Positions 34,572-44,645 of a stretch of DNA of 64,000 bases are shown here, one piece after another. Source of the DNA: Ryuthela nishihirai (Eukaryota > Arthropoda > Arachnida > Araneae > Heptathelidae); NCBI GenBank assembly GCA_038380435.1, contig JAWZYU010000034.1:20873404-20937403 (forward strand), in the 5' to 3' direction. How positions within the stretch are numbered: the stretch's first letter is position 1; every line of letters starts with the position of its first letter. The translations under genes were made by a program, and so were the position numbers. The notes beneath the pieces are model-generated. The model was given only the letters and a program-made list of their open reading frames with translations, did no database searches and was not told the origin of the DNA.

Positions 34572-34954
34572 TATATATATATAAGAATACATAGTATATA
34601 ACATATTGTACATTATTAAGAGTGATAAAATTTACATTACCTACATTCAGTCCTAAAATAATGAGTGCATGAAAAAACAATATTAATGTTAGAAATACAT
34701 TATAAAATATAATTCTTCAGCAATAAATATAGAAGGCTTGAAACTCTGATGGCTAACTAATGAAATTAAAAACATATTCTAGAAAGGCAAAAGCAAAGAA
34801 ATTATATTATGTTAGCAACATATGTGAAGATATGATTATGCTTCAAGACCAGCCCATTTGGACACATGAAATGTTCCCAGGTTTAAGTACCCACTCTGCC
34901 TGTATTGAGATTTTCTCTACTAACACTGCACTCTGTGAGAAAGGGAGCACCAAC

Positions 34955-35190
34955 TAGCTTCGATAGACTGCCATGCATCAGATGGAATGTTAAGCTGTGG
35001 CCCTGTGTGCACATTAAAGAACACATTGAATGACTCTGATGGGAGGCTATCATCTATTTCCTAAGGGCTGTCTAGTGGATCTACTCTCCTTATCCAGCTC
35101 TGAACCCTTAAGAGTCCTGTGACCTAGTCATTTAGCCCATTATATGCACAAAGATGCTTTTCAGAGTTGAAACAATCCCACCTAAGTGAG
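34955..35190 (+). mobile_element. SINE-A, old fragment
   Basis: It matches the body and one 3' module (ATTAAAGAACACATTG, CATTTAGCCCATTATATGCA, CAGAGTTGAAACAATCCCA) with many substitutions. The tRNA head is missing. Confidence 0.75.
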
Positions 35191-35814
35191 AACTCTAAAT
35201 ATTTGGAATGTTTTATCCCAAAATAATACTTCCTGCTGTACATCGACAGATCACTAGGATGCCCAGGTTCAGAATAGGAATGGAAAAGGAACCTCATTTA
35301 CACAGCTGCTGGAATAGATATGGCCTCCTGAAGAATGTTTTTTAAAACTTAAATATACAAAATAGCATTTAATGTTACTACTGATTTGGTCAAATACAGG
35401 TAATACTATAGTACTTCGTTCATATCTTCTACATTACATCCAGTGTCTTTGAAAGATTACATAAAATTGAATTATGTACATATATTATTTATTGTTGTTG
35501 CCTTATTGTTTATACAAGCACAAAAATGTATATATATATAGTGCCTATTGATATCATAAAACTAATTTGCAATGACCAAATCCAGCATTTCATAAAACTA
35601 TTTCACCTGAAAATATTTTTACAATAGCTGTTTCACTATTCACACACACACATACAAAAAGTAATCCACCTCACTGTCATTGTAACTAGGAAAATATTAC
35701 TGAAATTCAAAAAATCTAAAAAAGCATTAAAGTAAATTTATTTAATAGCAGCTGCATAATATATTAAACTGTAGCTAAGTATAGATACAGTGTTTGTCAT
35801 AAATAACTTGCAAA
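35191..35814. other. Lgl-like intron sequence, nothing recognised
   Basis: AT-rich DNA with short TA and CA microsatellites (near 35528 and 35640). No supported feature. Confidence 0.5.
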
Positions 35815-36600
35815 CTCCAAAGCCATCAGCTTGAAAGAGGTGTTAGAGAACACTCTGAGTTGCTTGGAGAATTTGGAGAGGTGGATAGGCATTGGTAGGA
35901 TGCTGGCACGACAGACCCAAACTGCAGTAGCCAGAGCACATAATGCCTCTTGGATGGTCGTCTCCAAGCTATGGCAACAATATCAGGAATCTGAGAATAT
36001 GTCTCAATGACCAGTTCCAGGCCAGCCAAGGGTCACAAACATCCCAGGAGGGCCAATATCTCATTTTAACAGCGAGAAATCATACGGAAATGATAGCCAG
36101 ACAATTCCTAGTCAAGCTCGCTTGTACTTCAGGATGATGGTGTCAAAGAGAATTGTGTCTAGACAACTTTGTGAGAGAGGTCTGTATGCTAGGAGGCTGA
36201 TGGTTTGCTCCCCTTCTCAAAGAATAGCTCAAAGAACTTAATGCAGGCGGCATCACATCTGGACTGAACAGCAGTGGTGCACGTGCTCTTCACAGATGAG
36301 TCCCATTTCAGTCTATGGATTCCTGACATGTACTCATATGGCTTGGCTGGGCAACAATTATCTCAAGAGTGATGATATTCATGGGATGGAGTAGCCAGCC
36401 AGGTCTCTGGATCTTAATCCTATTGAGCACATTTGGGAAACTCTGGGGAGACATACTGGTGCCTCTTTAGGCCCCTCCCAGATGCCTCCTAGAGCTGTGA
36501 TCTTCACTAACGGAACAATGGCATTTATTATCATCTGAACTCATCTGTCCTCTTGTCACCAGTAGGCATGATCATTGTGCAACATGCATGGTGGTCAGGG
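35815..36600 (+). pseudogene. Tc1-like transposase relic
   Basis: Broken frames give W-K-L-W-Q-Q-Y-Q-E-S with P-V-P-G-Q-P-R-V-T (helix-turn-helix linker), R-Q-L-C-E-R-G-L-Y-A-R-R, and S-L-D-L-N-P-I-E-H-I-W-E-T-L-G-R. The last contains the catalytic Glu of DD34E Tc1 elements. Most of the catalytic core between them is deleted. Terminal repeats were not identified. Confidence 0.7.
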
Positions 36601-36934
36601 GCGATCATACTCCCTACTAAACACTAGTGCAATGCATTTCTGCTAGCACCAGTGAAGGACATTTTTGATGCATGATCATTATTCTTGGCCATCCATTTCT
36701 ATGCATCTCATGTTTGCATATGTATGATGTACTCTCAGTCGAATTTTATAAAGGTCTCTAAGGTCATTATGCTGCTATGTCAATTTTTATGTTTGTAACT
36801 TAACTTTTGTCCATAAGTGCACTAAAAGTATTTGTACATTTTAAAATTACTTTTACTTCAGCATTGTCCCAGCTATGCATTATTGTATACATATATTCAT
36901 TCATCAGTAAATAATTAAAACCAGAATACTTAAT

Positions 36935-38995
36935 CATTATTGTCATCATCCTCAAGCAGCCATGGGCTACGGAGGTCCAACTAGACCATGCAGTTTAATT
37001 CTCCAAGCATATCTGTCCTGAGCTACATCTGCTGCATTTGGCCACTGCACACCAATTCTAACAAGGTCCTGTTTGACATTGTCTGCCCACCGCATCCTAG
37101 GTCTCCCACTCTTTCTGAGGCCTCTAGGCACACTGTTCATAACCCTATTTGTCAATCTATAATTATCCATACGGGCAACATGGCCAAACCAGCGGAGTCT
37201 CTCTCTGCACAATATGCTGCTTAAAGGAGGTTGCAGACTCCTTTGCCTAACCTCATCATTAGTTACAAAGTTAAACCACCTAATACTCAAGACACTATGT
37301 AAGCATCTAAAATCAAAAGCATCTTGTTATCTTGTTTACACAGCATCCAAGTTTCACTACCATAACTAACCCTAGAAAGAACCAAACTATTATACAGTCT
37401 AATTTTAGTCTTTAGGTGTATATGCCTATTTCTCCACAATCTCCATAGATTCTTTAAAGTCCCGGCAGCAATCCCTATTCGTCTGTTAATCTCATGCCAT
37501 ACATCACCATTATCTGTTACATAGCTCCCAAGATAATTAAACTGTGACATCAAGACTGCAACCATTCTGATTAACTGAATCACAGACCAATTTTCATCAC
37601 TTTAGTTTTCTCTCTGTTTATAATCAAACCTACTCTACTACCAGTTTCATCAACAGCTCATCTCGTCAACATCCTTTTCCAAAAGGGCTAAATCATCAGC
37701 ATAATCTAAATCAGAAATTTTAGTATTTCCAGACTATTTAAGGCCAAAATCTTTCCCTTGAAGTGAATTTCGCATAACATAATGAATAACCAAGCTAAAG
37801 AGAAAAAGAGACAAAATGCACCCTTGTCGAACACCAGAAGTAATGCTAAACCAATTGCTACAAGCCTTACCAACTCTCACACGCGACTTAGTGTTATTAT
37901 TGAGAGCTTTCATTACGTCAACTAACTTGTCAAGTATACCATATGATCTCACAATCAACCACAAATTATGACGATCAACAGAGTCGAAAGCCTTTTTGAA
38001 ATCAACAAAGCTAGCAACCAAAGGTTTCTGAAACTCTAAACATTTCTCAAGAATCTGCCTAAGTGAAAATATCTGATTCACACATCCCCTACCACTTCTG
38101 AATCCACATTGCTCATCACGCAATTGCCTGTTAACCAGATTCTTAATTCTATTAAGCACAATCATGGAAAGAACTTTATCTGGAACAGAGAGTAGGCTGA
38201 TACCCCTATAGTTATCACAAGAACTGCGATCACCTTTTTTGAAAATAGGGATAATAATAGCTCTGGTAAAATCCTTAGGAAACATGCCTTTATCGTAAAG
38301 TATATTCAACATTTCAGTCATCCATGTGGTAACCGAAACATTCCCAGCTATAAGCATTTCGGTAGTAATTTCATCTACCCCTGGGGATTTATGAAGTTTA
38401 AGTTTAGAAATAGCCAAAATAACTTCAGATTGTGTTATAGGGCCAACATTAAAGCCACCAATGCATCTATCATCATTGCAAACAATGGGAGTAAAACTAA
38501 CCACATTGTTTAGAACATCACTGAAATGCTCAGCCCACCTAGCCATGACAGAATCCTCCCCTTCTATAACCTTACCTTGTTTATCCTTCAATTCTTGCAT
38601 GCCTGTCCATTTTCTACCACATAAAACATTAACTATCTGGTAAAGCTCTCTGCTGTTGTGCTGCCTAACTGCTTCCTCAGCTTTGTCAGCCAAAGCCATC
38701 AAGCCAAAGATTCTTATCAGTAGCTAACTGATCATTTACACGTTTATTAAGCTCTCTGTAATCCTTTCTATTAGGACTAGTAGGGTACTGATTAAGGACA
38801 TTCCTGCATATCCTTCTTTCTGAAATAAGCTGCTTATCACTCAAATAATTCTTCCTCCTCTGCTCTTTTTTTTTTATCTAAAACAGTACTGTTAGTTTCC
38901 AAAAAAGCCTGTTTAAAATGGCCCCATTCTTCCTCAACTTCAGTAGTAAGCAAACTATGACTGTCATAATGACTACCTAAGTATATGTTATAACC
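36935..38995 (-). mobile_element. LINE lineage 1, best copy (RT to 3' end), 5'-truncated
   Basis: This is a non-LTR retrotransposon of the RTE/CR1-like type. The - strand reading runs from an E-W-G-H-F-K-Q linker at about 38935, through a 322-codon open stretch (38702-37734), to a C-terminal R-W-F-G-H-V-A-R-M domain near 37200. RT motifs are T-R-A-I-I-I-P-I-F-K-K-G-D, C-D-N-Y-R-G-I-S-L-L, V-D-F-K-K-A-F-D-S-V, S-G-V-R-Q-G-C and Y-A-D-D-L-A (about 37690-37710). Thumb motifs are L-G-S-Y-V-T and S-Y-G-S-E-T-W. The lesions are one stop just before YADD plus a few frameshifts, so it is dead but young. The 3' end is GCTGCTTGAGGATGATGA. The endonuclease part is missing. Confidence 0.9.
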
Positions 38996-39046
38996 CAAAT
39001 CTAAATACAAACAAGCAACTGAACATTAAATGTTCAATGAAAATAC

Positions 39047-39126
39047 CTGATCTAAAGTAGGATTTGATGAACCAGAATGGAATGGGCTATCAACAGTGTC
39101 TGTATTATTTGGAGCTTGCTCTTCCA
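39047..39126 (-). CDS. l(2)gl: Lgl-like protein, exon (disordered region)
   Basis: An 80-nt exon between TTTATTTCAG and CAG|GTATTT on the - strand. It takes its first base from the previous exon (G|TG = Val) and ends on a codon. It encodes an acidic, Ser/Asn-rich stretch (E-E-Q-A-P-N-N-T-D-T-V-D-S), probably disordered. The LINE copy at 36935-38995 lies only about 50 bp beyond its donor. Assignment rests on canonical sites and matching phase. Confidence 0.65.
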
Positions 39127-40216
39127 CTGAAATAAATAAGTTGTACATAAACACATAAATCACTATGTTTGTAAAATAATAAACAAATATAAATGCTTAC
39201 GTATGCAAAATAATATAATCACTTTATACACTCATTAACACTTTCATTTCAACACCAATATATTTATGGGCAGAGAAAAAAAAAGTCATTGCAAAATGAT
39301 GGAGCAAGTATGGGATGCATGCTATTAAACTATAATATTTTGATTATTTTCATTACATTTTCTCCTATTAGATGATCGAATTAGGTTTGATACAGCTATC
39401 ACAGTATGAAATTGTGCAACTTACAAGGTCAAAGAGAAGCAGTTAATAATAGCTTGCAACCTAGTACTTATAAGTAAACTTTTTGTATAACTTTTATAAA
39501 ATAATATGAATAGAAGATATATATATATCTTTTCTATAGATAAAAGATGCAATAAATATATATAATATCAATAAACTTTTTGTAAACTTCACAAAAAGAC
39601 AACTACTAAATTGTTAAAGTTCTCAGCCTGCGATAATTTAAGATAGCAAGCTACAGAAAGCTGCAATTAGAGATCTTATAAGCAACTGCTGCAACAAGCT
39701 TACATGCCTGACATAAAGTATAAGGACTGCCTTGGAGCAATGGAGATAAAACCACATTAACTTTGGCAACTATGATACTGAAAGACACTAGCACTAAAAT
39801 AGATGAAATGGTTTTTGAAAATTTTTAGAGCATAATTTTAGAACATGAAAGTGCCAAAATTTAAATGCTGACATTCAAACACACTCATTAGTGGAATCAT
39901 ATGAAGAAATAGAGGATAAATGCAGATATTAGACACAGAAATAGATACAAGTCAGAGATTTGGCTTTAATTTATATTCATTGAATGACACATATAGCCTA
40001 ATGTAATGTTGGAGTTGAAAAACCTAATCTTTAATATAATTGCAATGCTGATAACAAAAAACACTGTTCAAATTATTTTCCAAATCAACTTAATTTTAAT
40101 CACCAATTTTATCAAAACACTTGAGTAATGTTTGAAATGGCAAACAATAAAAAAGCACTTAAGACCATCTATTATTTATTAGTGTCATACTTTTACAAAA
40201 AAAAATTAATTCATAC
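39127..40216. other. Lgl-like intron, nothing recognised
   Basis: AT-rich intron DNA. TA-rich microsatellite near 39518-39530. Confidence 0.5.
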
Positions 40217-40305
40217 CTTGGTTTAAGGAGAGTTCAGAGCTAGCTGCTTCAGCTGTTTCAGCTAGTGTGTCCTGTGCTTCAATACCATTTTCAGCTATCT
40301 TCTCT
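40217..40305 (-). CDS. l(2)gl: Lgl-like protein, exon (acidic Ala/Glu-rich)
   Basis: An 89-nt exon after ATTTTAG and before CAAG|GTATGA on the - strand. It completes Arg with the two bases left by the exon at 42507 and leaves one base for the exon at 39047. It encodes E-K-I-A-E-N-G-I-E-A-Q-D-T-L-A-E-T-A-E-A-A: low complexity, acidic, probably disordered or helical. No known motif is visible. Confidence 0.65.
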
Positions 40306-41270
40306 CTAAAATTATATATATATATAAACACTGTATATCTTAATAAAACATTTTTATGCAGATAAAGAATAAGTTATTAAATTGCAGCTTAATTCATATA
40401 AGTTACAACTAAACTTTAAATTCTGTAACACTTACATTTCAATATGCATTAAAATCTTATATTAAGTTACAAATAAATATTTGTATCAGTTGTTCTGCAA
40501 TTAACCAAAACAGTTTGGCTTGAAATATTCTCAAAATTTCATATTGATTAGTTTAATGTCACATTTTATTTACAATTATTATAACAGAAGAGCCATTTCA
40601 AATGAAAGTTGTATTCTTCATGAAACAGCTTCATAAAATCTTCATATATTACATCTTGACTACTTAGAAACAGTGAAAAATTTCATAATTATTCAGGAGG
40701 AAACTTGAAGTAAAACAGAACCTAAGAAAATTCTAGAAGACCCTTTACAACAATCTGCTTATTAATATTATATTTAATCTTAACATTATGCCACCTTCTT
40801 TCTTGTACTATCAGGGAATATTACTTTTCTATCTGCAGAGGAACCATTATTTTCCAAAAACTTTAAGTAAAATTTTCATACTTTTATATTGCAGCAGAAA
40901 TATGTTTAAGTATTCCTTTGTATAGCTTCAAAAGTGGAATCACTCTAGAGTCCAACTACTTTTTGGTTGTGTTCAGCACACATTTTATTTATTAACCTAA
41001 TTAAGTTTTTTTTATTCATTAACTTTAAAATCCACTTTTTTAAGATATATATATATACAGGTAGACAGAAAAATGCAAATAGTTCCATATTATTTCAATA
41101 GAAAATCACATTCAAAGCTCAATAATTTCTTCATTATGATTTGATTTTTTCAATATTATTTTTAACGAAAGAAGATATCTAAAGATAAATTAAAGACCTC
41201 TATCAAATCTATCTAAATCTAGATTTTAAACAATATTTGTGTAACTATCATGGAAGATATCACTTTGAAT

Positions 41271-41400
41271 TTAATGTCAATCTAGAGGAAAAATTATCTT
41301 GAGCTGGATGGGATGCAAACCCACAATTTTTGATGAGAGAAAGTGGGTTCATATCCCACCCAATTCAAGACAATTATTCCTCTAAAATTGATTGACGTTA
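41271..41400. repeat. Hairpin built from SINE-C arms
   Basis: Left arm 41271-41321 and right arm 41344-41400 are inverted copies containing CTAGAGGAAAAATTATCTTG / CAAGACAATTATTCCTCTAA and a box-B-like GGGTTCATATCCC. About 20 bases separate them. Confidence 0.75.
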
Positions 41401-41444
41401 AATTCAGATAATATCTTCCATAATATTTGTTCAGTATTCAAAGA

Positions 41445-41702
41445 ATTATGAATACTGGAATATTTAACAGGCTACAAAAAATTGATTCCAAAATTTAAAT
41501 AAAGCTTTAAAACAGAACTCTAGTAGAATAGTGGCTGCAATGCACCCTGCACTCTACTACAGTCAACTCTTTTAATGATCTCTTTTAATTCTTTTATTAA
41601 TCTTTTATTTCTTTTAAATCTTTTATTAATCTCTTAATGCTTTAATTAAATTTCGGGGTCAATTTTTTGTAGCCTGTTAAATATTCTAGCATTCATAACT
41701 TT
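41445..41702. mobile_element. Foldback/MITE-like element with about 60-bp inverted ends
   Basis: Left end 41445-41506 and right end 41640-41702 are inverted copies sharing AATATTTAACAGGCTACAAA. The centre is a CTTTTA/TTAAT-rich microsatellite. I see no clear target duplication, so the superfamily is open. Confidence 0.6.
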
Positions 41703-42506
41703 TTTTGCCTGCACCAAATTTTTGAAGGAGGGTAAATTTGTCTCTGTCCCTTTTTATAATTTTCTTCAGATTTGGAGCTGGGCTGAAAACAACATTGACT
41801 TTTTGGGCTCTGAGTAATTTGTGGAATGATTCACACATGATAGAAACGTAAAATATGAATCCAGCAAAGGTTGCCTGCTCGGAGTTGGTGATTGGGAGGA
41901 GAGCCAAATCTGTTCTGTTGTCATTTCTACACTTATTGATTAGCTTTTCTATTGTTTTTGGTGGAAGCCATAAGACACAACAATGGATTAAATGTTTTGA
42001 ATTTCTTTTTTAAGCAAATACTTGTTTGATGATATGGCGAAGGCCTATGGATGAGAGAATGGAAGGCGGCAATTTTGTATGCCCACAGGGTGCACGAGTC
42101 TGTGCACATAGTGAAGGGTATGTAAGCAGTGGTGAAAGCAGGCCGGTATGCCGTACCGGCAAGAAATTATTTGCTGGTACGACGTACCAGTAAGACATTT
42201 TTCAGTAGTGGCTCCGTTAACAATTTCTTTTTCACCTTAATGCTTTTTCAAACGAGAATTTAATTTTTTTAAAAGTGGACCATTCCTTTTAAGAAAAACT
42301 CGTCGATTTTTAATTACATTACTACAGTTTAACCCTTTAGATACCAAGCTGTTTAGAAACCGGATACTTGAGATTCCATTTCTGTCGACAGGGAGTGCTA
42401 GAATTTGGAAGTAGTGCTGTTCTTTCTTTGAATGATTAGCAAGGGTATTGGGTATAGAAAGCAGAACTAGACAGACAAAGGTGACCTTCATGTATCTTCA
42501 AAGTAC

Positions 42507-42593
42507 CTTTCATGTATATCTACAGGATCTTCAGCTTTGCTCTCCTCTTCCTTTGACTCTGCAGACTCCATACTCTGTGTTTTATTATCTATT
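42507..42593 (-). CDS. l(2)gl: Lgl-like protein, exon (acidic Glu/Ser-rich)
   Basis: An 87-nt exon between TTTTCTTCAG and GAAAG|GTACTT on the - strand. Its first base completes Arg with the exon at 49652 and it leaves two bases for the exon at 40217. The peptide is strongly acidic (E-S-A-E-S-K-E-E-E-S-K-A-E-D-P-V-D) and likely disordered, as expected after the Lgl beta-propellers. The 4.1-kb LTR element lies in the intron just upstream of this exon. Confidence 0.7.
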
Positions 42594-42914
42594 CTGAAGA
42601 AAACAATAATTAATATTTTTACAACTTATGCTTAGAAAAACACTTTTTAAATAACAGAACATAATTATAAATTTCATTATTAATAATATTAATGTTAATG
42701 TATAAATTACTTTCTGTTGTTAAAAGCTAGACAACTGCTTAAAATACAATAAGTATATATAATGATGTCATAAAACACACACACAGCCTAGCAAGTACAA
42801 CATACAACGTTCTCCTTGTGATTTCTGTGAGAAGAGTACTACTTAAAAAAATTTTAAGCATCTGTTTTCAGGGAGAGAAGATGGAAAGCATCTCCAAGGT
42901 GTAGGTTTGCTTCT

Positions 42915-43290
42915 CAGCTGACATACCAGTGATACTCTTCTAGGATATGACCGAATTAATGAAAGATTTCTTATAGCTAAATTTAAAACTAAGATTAAAG
43001 ACATGAATGTTGTCTGTTGTTATGCCTCCACACAGGACTCTGATGAGAATGAGAAAGATAAGTTTTACAGACACCCAGGATACTTTGAACTCTGTCAAAA
43101 AAGAAGATATTATTCTGTTGGGTGACTTCAACCCTAAAGTTGGTACTGACTCTGACCTTTGGGCTGGGGTGATCTGTCCTTTTGGAATTGGTAGTTGCAA
43201 TGCCAATGGGGAACATATACTACAGGTAAGCAAACTTAATGGTTTGAGAACAACTAACATAAGCTATAAACACTAGGACATTTTTAAACA
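42915..43290 (+). pseudogene. LINE endonuclease fragment (probably lineage 1)
   Basis: The frames give I-K-D-M-N-V-V-C-C-Y-A-S-T, then D-I-I-L-L-G-D-F-N-P-K-V-G, then N-G-E-H-I-L-Q with L-R-T-T-N, the GDFN catalytic region of the AP-type endonuclease of non-LTR elements. One frameshift separates the first part. The downstream SDH motif and RT are not attached. Confidence 0.75.
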
Positions 43291-43299
43291 CATGTGGAT

Positions 43300-44003
43300 T
43301 TCTCTTGATGGGTTGCATAGGAATATGATTAAAAATATTGTTAAGACAGATGAACATGCTACAATGAACTTGTGATTTGATGGATCATTTTGATGCTCGC
43401 ATGTGCTTCAGATGGAGAATTATATCACTAACCACTTCAAATGAAACTTAAAAACAAAGAATAAGAGAGTTGTATTAAGAGGAATTAGAGTGTGAAGGAA
43501 AAAAAATAGTTTGTCTTTGTCTGTGCGTTAAAGTACAAAAAAAAAGAAATGATTTTATTTGGTGTGTGTGCAAGTTTATTAATTTGGATCCTGTTAGTGG
43601 ACTGGTAAGAAAAAGGATTAGTACACTTAAAGATGTGGCTGAGGAGTTATATGTTAGTTGAACAAGCAGAGCTCATCTCAACTTTTCTGTAGAAAGAGTT
43701 CATTGTTTGATGCATAGTTATCTTTAGTTTGTTTACAAATATGATGGTGTAACTTATTTAGTGTTGTACAAGCCTTATTTTATGCTATGAGTAGAGATAA
43801 TAAGAATTTATAGAGAAACATCTCTTTGTAGGAATAATAAAATGGTGCTATGTTCTTCTAAAGGTTTATTTTTATACTGATAAGGATTTGTGTTGGTTGA
43901 ATTTAATTTGTATAAATCAACCTATTAAATGCACCTATTAGGTACATGATTATCCAGTGACAAAAAAAAATATGGAAATTTAATGGTTCAGTGACAAATA
44001 TAT
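43300..44003. other. Lgl-like intron, possible decayed LINE sequence
   Basis: AT-rich DNA following the endonuclease fragment. I could not follow the LINE frame beyond about 43300, and no other feature is supported. Confidence 0.4.
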
Positions 44004-44645
44004 TGTTGCGGATTACAAAAATGGATAGCCGCTGAGCATGAGTATTAAAAGCTATATTTCAAAACCAAATTCAATACAAGGTAAATTGTTACAAAGGAAA
44101 TATGGATGAAGTATCTTATTAACAAATCAACTATTAACATGCACAAGTCATCAATCTTCACGTAGAGCACACAACATCAGCTCTGTGTATTTTACTAAAT
44201 ACTACCTTTTACTTGATTTACCAGGTCACCCGAAGATCTTCACTCGCAAACCAATTCTCGTCCTGTGCTAATAACTTTTCACACACTAGCCGAACAAAAA
44301 GACAGTCCGTGTAGACATTCGAAGTTAGCCATAAAAGTTCCCACTTTTATACTTCCGCGTATACACAACACATCAAGTTACTTCTTGATACTTAACGATA
44401 AAAGATCCCACTTTTATCCTTCCGTGTATACACAACACATCAAGTTACTTCTTGATACTTACGCGCACTGTCTCAGAACAGCTCACCGTCCATTTTCGAA
44501 CTCACCGACCGTTACAACACAACGACCGTTACAATACAAAAATGACCGTTAACGCTCCACTCTTCTTCTCCAAATTCTCCCAACGTTCTTATTCGTTGGC
44601 TGAAACTTTTTTGCTTTCGGTTGCCAGATTCCTTCTGTCGTAACA
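44004..44645 (-). repeat. 3' LTR (642 bp)
   Basis: On the + strand it starts TGTTGCGGATTACAAAAATG and ends CTTCTGTCGTAACA. By eye it matches 47438-48078 base for base except for six substitutions and one indel, all in the first 45 or so bases (the U5 end in element orientation). It contains a 67-bp internal direct repeat (44353 and 44420 phase points) around TCCG(C/T)GTATACACAACACA. Confidence 0.95.

Noticed and set aside
42124..42240. Possible hAT or MITE end (CAGTGGTGAAAGCAGGCCGG with GTACCGGCAAG blocks)
   Set aside because: The GGTA(C/T)..GTACC-rich stretch is suggestive, but I found no second end or target duplication.
44265..44643. 95- and 63-codon + strand ORFs duplicated at 47698 and 47885
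   Set aside because: They lie within the LTRs, antisense to the element, and are duplicated only because the LTR is.
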